Part shown: positions 58,816 to 64,000 of the stretch, one piece after another
Layout of the letters: each line of letters begins with the position of its first letter
How positions within the stretch are numbered: the stretch's first letter is position 1
From: Alisma plantago-aquatica
Lineage: Eukaryota > Streptophyta > Magnoliopsida > Alismatales > Alismataceae
NCBI GenBank assembly: GCA_963693085.1
Contig: OY856409.1
Coordinates: 298,224,558 to 298,288,557 of the forward strand
Direction of reading: 5' to 3'
Length of the DNA: 64,000 nt
Program-made: the position numbers and the translations under genes
The notes under the pieces: model-generated
The model's database searches: none
The model's input: only the letters and a program-made list of their open reading frames with translations
What the model was told of the DNA's origin: nothing

Positions 58816-60656
58816 CTAAACTACATAACATGATGATAATTTGCAAAAAATAAGATAGAGTGGGTGGAAGGAGTACGTACCACCCACCTCCACCCCGAAC
58901 TTAAGATTTTGCTCATCTCGAGCAAAACTTAAATCTAGAATGGAGGGAAGAAAATCACTGGGATCACCAGGAGGTCCTGGTAGCCCAAAAAATGTCCAAA
59001 TAAAAGGGATGTTGATGATGGTTGTAACTTTAAACAAAGGAGCTTCATGGTACACCCAACGGATGGGTGGATGTGGCAGCTTAAACATGCTTTCATAATG
59101 TCTTTTGCCTCTCACTCCTTCCAAAAGGATCCACACATCTTCCTTTAGCAGTAAAGGAAATGTTGAAGATGGATGTGGATTGAGGGAGGTTGGTGGGTAC
59201 CCGACTGGTAACACATGCAGTGCCAGATGTCCAAGGTCAGGCGGAGGATCTGGCTCAGGTTCCCCCCCATCATCATATTGACCTACACATAGGAGAATTG
59301 ATGGTGATATGAAAGAGACAACTACATATAAATCAACATGATAATTATTTTTACTATGCTCAAAATTCATGCAATCAACCTTGGGATAAATGGGCTTCAT
59401 GGTTGATATACCATGTAACTCTAGTTTCTCTATGCAAGGAGTTCCCATGGGTTCATGATGGATAAAAATGGGGACATATTCCTTGTGGCCAGCGGAAGGG
59501 GGCATGTGGACCTCTTCTAAGGGTTGCATCTCTTCTTCTAAATCAGTTGTGCATGGAATGAGAATTGGTTGTGACAGAATGTAAGGAATCATTTTGTCAA
59601 AGGGGGTTGGATGCTTATTATCCAAAATAGACTCAAAATAAGGGTATTGGTTTTTGATGTCAATTGGATTGTTGTAAGTGGTGGAGGGAGTTGTTGGATT
59701 TTCATATTGACTCTCCTGCTTTGACTTTTCATATTCAAGTAGTAAAGTCTGTAAAGGAAAGATAGGGATACCCATGTCCTCACCGCATACAAAATATGGC
59801 TCCATTATTTGTGCTATTTCTTCAGGATCTGACATATATGACACCAAAATAGGATCATCATCGTCATCATCACTAGGAAGAACCATCTTGGGTTGCTCAA
59901 TATCTATATGGGGAGTTTGTGATTGATCCTCTAGTAAGGTAGCTAACATGGCTTGACTGGATTGAAGTTTTGCTTGTCCTTCTGCTGCCATCTTTTCTAG
60001 GGCCTTAACTCTCTCTTCCAGATCAAGATTAAATTGCATTTCACCATAGGATTTATACACCCCAAAATTTTGGCCATCCTCACCACACTCCCCATAGTGT
60101 CCTTGGCCATAGTACCCCTCATATTGTTTTGGGTGGCATTTCTCCTCATAATAATCTCCAGAAGATGGTAGATTGTAATTTCCATTGAGTCCATCTCGGT
60201 AGGAAGATTCAATATTATAAGGTGTCACCAATTCCTGAGGAAACATATTTGAACAATCTATATTTTGGGTTTGGGCTTCTAGCAGGGCAGTTAGGAAGGC
60301 TTGGCTAGTTTTTAGTTTTGTTTCTCCTTCTAGTGCTATCTTATCTAGGGCCCTAAGTCTCTCTTCCTGTTGAGGATTACATTGGGTTTCATAAACATGT
60401 TCATAACCCCCAAGGTTTTGTTGGTTACACCCCACAAAATGTTTTTGATCATATCCTCATTAGAATATGGATAGCAAGGTTCCCCATAATGGTTCTCTAA
60501 AAAATGTGGATTCACATTGTACCCACCAGGATGAAAGGGCTCACAATTAAAAGGGGTGCTATCATAAGCATGGGGTAGAGTCGGGTAGGCAAGAGATGCA
60601 TGGTGGTAAAGACAACAATAATAACATTGTGGGGGATATTGGGATGCCCACTCCAT
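58816..60656 (-). pseudogene. Unrecognised ORF of the minus-strand element, one frameshift
   Basis: Minus strand. The first part starts at ATG 60656 (MEWASQYPPQCYYCCLYHHA, Tyr/Pro/His-rich). Near 60455-60465 a one-base shift moves the likely reading frame into a 539-codon open stretch ending at 58816. Two related segments follow each other about 140 residues apart, EERLRALDKIALEGETKLK (~60370) and EERVKALEKMAAEGQAKLQ (~60010), each followed by a SSQA/TSQA and LLE motif: an internally duplicated coiled coil. Then come acidic DDDDDD and Pro-rich parts. The end ILDLSFARDEQNLKFGVEVGG overlaps a purine-rich tract. I recognise no enzyme domain; such ORFs occur in plant non-autonomous gypsy elements and could be Gag-like. 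Confidence 0.65.
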
Positions 60657-60925
60657 TTGAAAATATTTTTTTTACAATTCAAAAAAGAACTAAAGAATTG
60701 TACAAGATTATAAACAGAAAAGGAAAAGCTAAGGGATTATGACACAAGGTTAAAAATTACAAAACTAACTAAAATTACAAATTTTTACAAACTAGCGCAT
60801 TTGTAGAAAAAATAAATTGCCAGAATGGAAACTCGGCAGAAGGAGTAGCACTTCCAGAATGTTACTAGGAAGGCATACATTTTTTTTTCAAAAGGTTTTT
60901 GGGGTTTCAAGAAAATAATCCATTA
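60657..60925 (-). other. Leader of the minus-strand element
   Basis: A/T-rich sequence between the primer-binding site and the ORF. Nothing else visible. Confidence 0.6.
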
Positions 60926-60943
60926 TCCCTGACAACGACGCCA
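60926..60943 (-). promoter_or_regulatory. Degenerate tRNA-Asp-type primer-binding site
   Basis: On the minus strand TGGCGTCGTTGTCAGGGA, three mismatches from the tRNA-Asp complement (TGGCGCCGTTGCCGGGGA), three bases after the LTR end. It sets the orientation of the element. Confidence 0.75.
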
Positions 60944-60946
60944 AAT

Positions 60947-62722
60947 TGATATGCGTCTCTTAACACACCAATCACTAAGATTGTTAATCCTAGAATTTAA
61001 ACCTTTTAACTTTTCGGTTAAGGCTAATATAGAAAGGGTCGAATCCCAAAGGACAAATTTTTAAGATTGTTTCTTCTTAACCCAATTATTTGAACAACTT
61101 ATTTATTTGTTTTTTGTATTTTCATATTTGGAACGAGAATGTAAAAGTCAGTTTGGGTGATGATTGGTTACACTAAGAAAGAAAATTTGCAGAATTTAAA
61201 TTGCACTAAACAAATATTATTTGCCCTGTGAAAGGTAACACAAGAAAAACTAGAATGGATTGAGAAGACTAAAAACTAAGACAAACAAGATAGTCAGTGA
61301 TTGAAATCAAAGGAAGAGAATTAAGACTTTAGGGGTTTTCACCACCTTATCCATGGAAAGAAAACAAATTAACAATTAATCGAGGCGATGACATGTGAAT
61401 CAAAAAAACCCACAAAAGATGAACTCCACATGAGCCCATTGGTCCTGATGCTCATGTTTCCTTGTTCGTCATATGAAAAGAGATAAATCCGTGGTCATAT
61501 CAGAATCTCTATGCGAATTGGTTTAATCATTCTAAACCCAGGTTTCCATAGTCATTTCCATCCGAGTTAACATATACATCTAAGCGAGTAATTACTTCGC
61601 TGGATCATCGATTAAATAAACCAATCGCCGTCTAAAGAAGTCGATTAAAACCGATTCGATCAAACCATGTCTAAGGGGCTATTCCCCTTGTCTCTATAAG
61701 GAACTACTTGCTTATGATTGAGGAGAAGGGGGAGATGGAGGAAGAAAGTACCTTGGCCATAGTCTAGCATAAAATAGGAAATTAATCATTATGCTAGAGA
61801 CAATGAAATTACTAGGTTCTTAACTCCATGCTCCAGAAATAAAGAAAGGGGGAAAGAAAATCTAGATCCAAAATAGAATAAAAAGAGCTGAGGAACAATC
61901 TAAGAGTGAACAATTCTTTAAGAAGTAAATTACTTTATTGCATAACTAGAAGAATACAAAATTAAGTTTCTCTGAGAATTCCAGTACAAAAGTGATGATC
62001 CAAGATGCTCCAAGGAGGAGGAAGTGCCCCTCCTTTTATAGGAGAAGGAGGGGAGGAATCCCTAATGGAATACAAAGAGTTTGAGGCTATTGGAAAGACC
62101 AAAGTTAAAGAACAATGATTGTCAATCATTGATTGCTCTCTCTAGTATGTTCTACAGATTTTTGTAATTAGACTTTAAAACGTATTTCTACTTTGTAAAA
62201 CTCTCATAAGAGGCCTATCCTATAGCACTTGCAATTATCTTTCCAAAACATCTTTATATTCCAAATATGGAATTTATATGTGGAATTTATGACTGTTTTG
62301 GTGAGAGGTATATCAGACTCTGTGGGAAAACGTGAGGCTATGTTCACTGGTTAATTGAGCAGTCAACTAAATTCCAAAATCACCACAAAATATGCCTTTT
62401 CTATAGCCAATAAAATTCTATTTTCATTCCATGCTTGATATTGAAATTCCGCCTTTAGATGCAAAAGATATGGCTATTTTGGTGACAAGTATCTCAGGCA
62501 CTGCGGGAATATTTGAAAAGCCTCATATCTATATCTTTTATTATCTCGATTTAAATACTTTGATCATTCCTGAAAATTAGGAGAAATCTCATAAGAATTC
62601 TGGAAGAAAATATTGAGAAGATGAAAGTGCTATTTATTTCTAAATTAAGATAAAAATAACAAAAAAGTCCTAATTAATTATTCTAAATGAAGCAAAAACA
62701 AGCAATGAATACACATTCATCA
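60947..62722 (-). repeat. 5' LTR of the minus-strand element (1776 bp)
   Basis: Minus strand TGATGAATGTGTATTC...CATATCA. The fuller of the two copies, with a TATA box and adjacent hairpin-like CCCCTCCT/AGGAGGGG sequence at 62026-62056. Differences from the 3' LTR are numerous substitutions plus the large deletion there, suggesting an older insertion than Copia-A. Confidence 0.85.
62032..62040 (-). promoter_or_regulatory. Probable TATA box of the minus-strand LTR
   Basis: TATAAAAGG on the minus strand, between inverted CCTTCTCC/GGAGGGG blocks. Absent from the 3' LTR because of its deletion. Confidence 0.6.
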
Positions 62723-63541
62723 CCATGTTATGTTACAAGACATATTCATGATGTTAGGGATGCTTATGCTACTAGATTTCTTGTGTTGTTAGCAAGGAAT
62801 ATGAGATAGGTAAATTAATGATAATGATTGTTATTAGATGCAATTTGATGATATTTGAGAAGATATCTATCCAAAGAAATATATTTATTTGTTATCTATA
62901 TATGCATTGATGATCATACTTGTTGCTAAGATTAATTGCTTAATTTGTTTAGCATACTTGAACTGTTCAATCTGTTCAATTGATTATTAAATACTCCAAC
63001 TTCTTAGTTATCTACTATTTAAAATGTTGTAATTAATAAGTATTTTTGGAGGTTATATCCCTTGCTGGGACATGGGTCTCAGCCTTGTGGTTCGCCACAT
63101 ATTTTTAGGTAATCAGAAGTGATGAAAAGAAACATGTGGAAGCAAAGAGGGTCTATGGTAATGAATCCTTGAGAAAGTTGCTTAGATGTCTAGTTTTTCC
63201 AAGAGTCATCCCTGTACTCTCAAGTTTGGGTAGGAAAAGTTTGTATATGGTTTTTCAAATGAATAGAAATTTTGTTAGCATGTTAATGCTTGTTGGTGTG
63301 GCATATATCAATATTGTTATCCTGTGTATATATGTTGTGGCTAAGGTGATAGAACTATTTTTATCAAATTCTTATTATAGTATGGATATAAGAAAGATAT
63401 TGGGCTCTTATACAAATGTTTCTAAGCGGGTGTTGACATTGAAATCGGTTTTAATTGACCCATATTTTTGGGTATGTGATTAATTCGTGATCGGTTGTGT
63501 TTTATGTTTTGAGCAATCTCATTTAGTGTAATGGGTTCTCA
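62723..63541 (+). mobile_element. Tekay-like LTR, 3' end fragment (third paralog)
   Basis: Starts at the point equivalent to 7430 (CCATGTTATGTTA) and follows that sequence to the LTR end TTCTCA at 63536-63541, with clearly more substitutions than separate copies 1 and 2. The 115-codon ORF at 63136-63483 is the counterpart of 7868-8182 and may only be chance. After the LTR end the primer-binding site seen at 8246 is absent, so this is a 3' or solo LTR. Confidence 0.75.
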
Positions 63542-64000
63542 TAGAGAGGATGTGTACGCGATATAGCTTGAAGGTTTTATTACTCCATTAATACAAATAA
63601 AGCATGAAAGCTACAAAATAGTTGAAGCAAGCATATCAGAAACAAAATCTTTGATTTGACAAGATTGTCAAAGAGTTTGACTTGAGTCAAGATAAAAATA
63701 TGAAAACTGTGATTACATATGATTTAGTGGGAGCATAAAAAAATGATCCATATATTGATGGGGAATAACACCCAATGTTGTAAGTATTGAGATCTAGCAT
63801 GGAAAATACCTTCATCAATGAAGGATTAGGTGAAACATCCTATGTGATCGGAGTTTCAAATCTATGAAGATATTTTTGAAAGTTTCAGAACCTAATTGAA
63901 TGCATATTTGAACATAATGAAATGATTCAATATGAAGAATACAATGGGAGAGAAATTTGTGCATATAGATGGGATTAGTTATCCAGTGTTTTGATTCTTA
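63542..64000. other. Flanking sequence, nothing recognised
   Basis: A/T-rich sequence unlike the Tekay-like interior. No ORF, repeat or motif that I can name. Confidence 0.5.

Larger units (their letters stand above)
57111..62722 (-). mobile_element. Minus-strand non-autonomous LTR retrotransposon
   Basis: Two copies of an LTR (57111-57866 and 60947-62722) flank a 3.1-kb interior with one long minus-strand ORF. The minus-strand LTR starts TGATGAATGTGTATTC (at 57866 and 62722) and ends CATATCA (60947). A degenerate tRNA-Asp primer-binding site follows. No RT, integrase or protease. Inserted into a Tekay-like LTR (flank from 62723). Probably a LARD- or Tat-related non-autonomous family. Confidence 0.8.

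Overview
The window is nuclear DNA of a flowering plant, made almost entirely of nested and mostly decayed retrotransposons; I see no ordinary host gene and no RNA gene. The plant assignment rests on Ty1/copia elements with SIRE/Maximus-like architecture, primer-binding sites for initiator-Met and Asp tRNAs, an Athila-type Ty3/gypsy element with an env-like ORF, a plant-type LINE tail and Ulp1-bearing transposon coding sequence. I cannot name the species.

Layout. (1) 1-30417: a tandem duplication with a period of about 16,275 bp. Each unit holds an old LTR element (Tekay/Del-like by its PBS context) whose roughly 5.4-kb LTR was invaded by a copia element, Copia-A. Copy 1 is cut by the window edge. 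Copy 2 holds the complete Copia-A2 (14517-23044, TSD TGGTC). (2) 30418-31465: unassigned sequence. (3) 31471-44043: a complete 12.6-kb Athila-like element (TSD TGGAT) with gag-pol and an env-like ORF, both broken by in-frame stops. (4) 44049-51713: a minus-strand element encoding a very long decayed protein with an Athila-ORF-like N-terminal region, a coiled coil and two successive Ulp1 (C48) protease-like domains. (5) 51714-57110: Copia-B, a 5'-truncated copia derivative with gag but no pol; its 3' LTR carries a LINE fragment with a 17-bp TSD. (6) 57111-62722: a minus-strand non-autonomous LTR element with one long unrecognised ORF. (7) 62723-63541: the 3' end of another Tekay-like LTR, possibly the continuation of the LTR that breaks off at 30417.

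Inferred history: old Tekay-like element; Copia-A inserted into its LTR; the unit was tandemly duplicated, probably by unequal LTR-LTR recombination; other elements stacked up downstream, each interrupting an earlier one (Athila in the end of the Ulp1 element, Copia-B in the LTR of the minus-strand element, LINE in the Copia-B LTR).

Two things stand out. One is the minus-strand protein with tandem Ulp1-like domains. The other is that four unrelated elements carry arrays of short family-specific inverted repeats in LTRs and UTRs; three of these share a TCGA core, and in both copia families the arrays occupy the same two places, the LTR and the gap after gag.
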